Origin: JBBECF01 sp040881945
Lineage (GTDB): Bacteria > Pseudomonadota > Alphaproteobacteria > Dongiales > Dongiaceae
Assembly (NCBI GenBank): GCA_040881945.1
Contig: JBBECF010000052.1
Coordinates: 1-6,686, forward strand
Direction of reading: 5' to 3'
Length of the DNA stretch: 6,686 nucleotides
In this document: in pieces, positions 6,632-6,686 of the stretch
How the letters are laid out: every line of letters starts with the position of its first letter
Position numbering within the stretch: the first letter of the stretch is position 1
Translations under genes and position numbers: made by a program
The notes under the pieces: model-generated
Database searches by the model: none
What the model was told of the DNA's origin: nothing
The model's input: the letters and a program-made list of their open reading frames with translations, nothing else

Positions 6632-6686
6632 TCACGCCGCGCGGTGCAGGCGCAGCCGGGCCCAGACGTCGGCGAGCGCCGCGACC
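6632..6686 (-). CDS. C-terminal end of an unidentified protein (partial)
   Basis: The minus strand reads VAALADVWARLRLHRAA and then TGA, open to the window edge. The amphipathic, Ala/Arg/Leu-rich end with GC-biased third positions is like the C-terminus of a real alphaproteobacterial protein, and a convergent gene ending just past the hairpin makes sense. Seventeen codons are too few to name the family or to exclude chance. Confidence 0.4.
   Translation of the reverse strand, partial: VAALADVWARLRLHRAA

Overview
The window is GC-rich, with codon use strongly biased to G or C in third positions. It looks like chromosomal DNA from an alphaproteobacterium. The best marker is a 41-residue ribosomal protein L36 of the zinc-free type usual in that class. 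The Rhodospirillales-like feel of the other proteins is only an impression.

Layout from left to right. (1) rpmJ (L36) lies on the minus strand at 32-157, with a textbook sigma-70 type promoter in the gap behind it. (2) Two adjacent paralogous SAM-dependent methyltransferases lie on the minus strand at about 248-1210 and 1293-2260. Both appear to use a TTG start behind a strong AGGAGG ribosome binding site. In the second copy that start is one base out of frame with the body of the gene, so it carries a frameshift or a sequence error. (3) A secreted AcpA-type acid phosphatase/phosphoesterase lies on the minus strand at 2367-3902. (4) A MATE-family efflux transporter lies on the plus strand at about 4040-5395, divergent from the phosphatase. 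(5) A 175-base gap holds a perfect 27-bp inverted repeat whose arms are themselves palindromes. (6) A class IV PLP-dependent aminotransferase (IlvE/Dat-like) lies on the plus strand at 5571-6494. (7) Two arrays of seven 7-bp units, inverted relative to each other, form one long hairpin at 6497-6616. (8) The last bases look like the C-terminal end of another minus-strand gene.

The genes do not form an obvious single pathway. rpmJ is housekeeping. The methyltransferase pair is a local duplication of unknown substrate. The phosphatase and the transporter share a short divergent intergenic region. The aminotransferase stands alone between two palindromic repeat elements. I see no phage, plasmid, CRISPR, RNA gene or complete transposon. 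The parts most worth a second look are the two structured repeats, and the duplicated methyltransferases with their unusual starts and the one-base N-terminal discrepancy.
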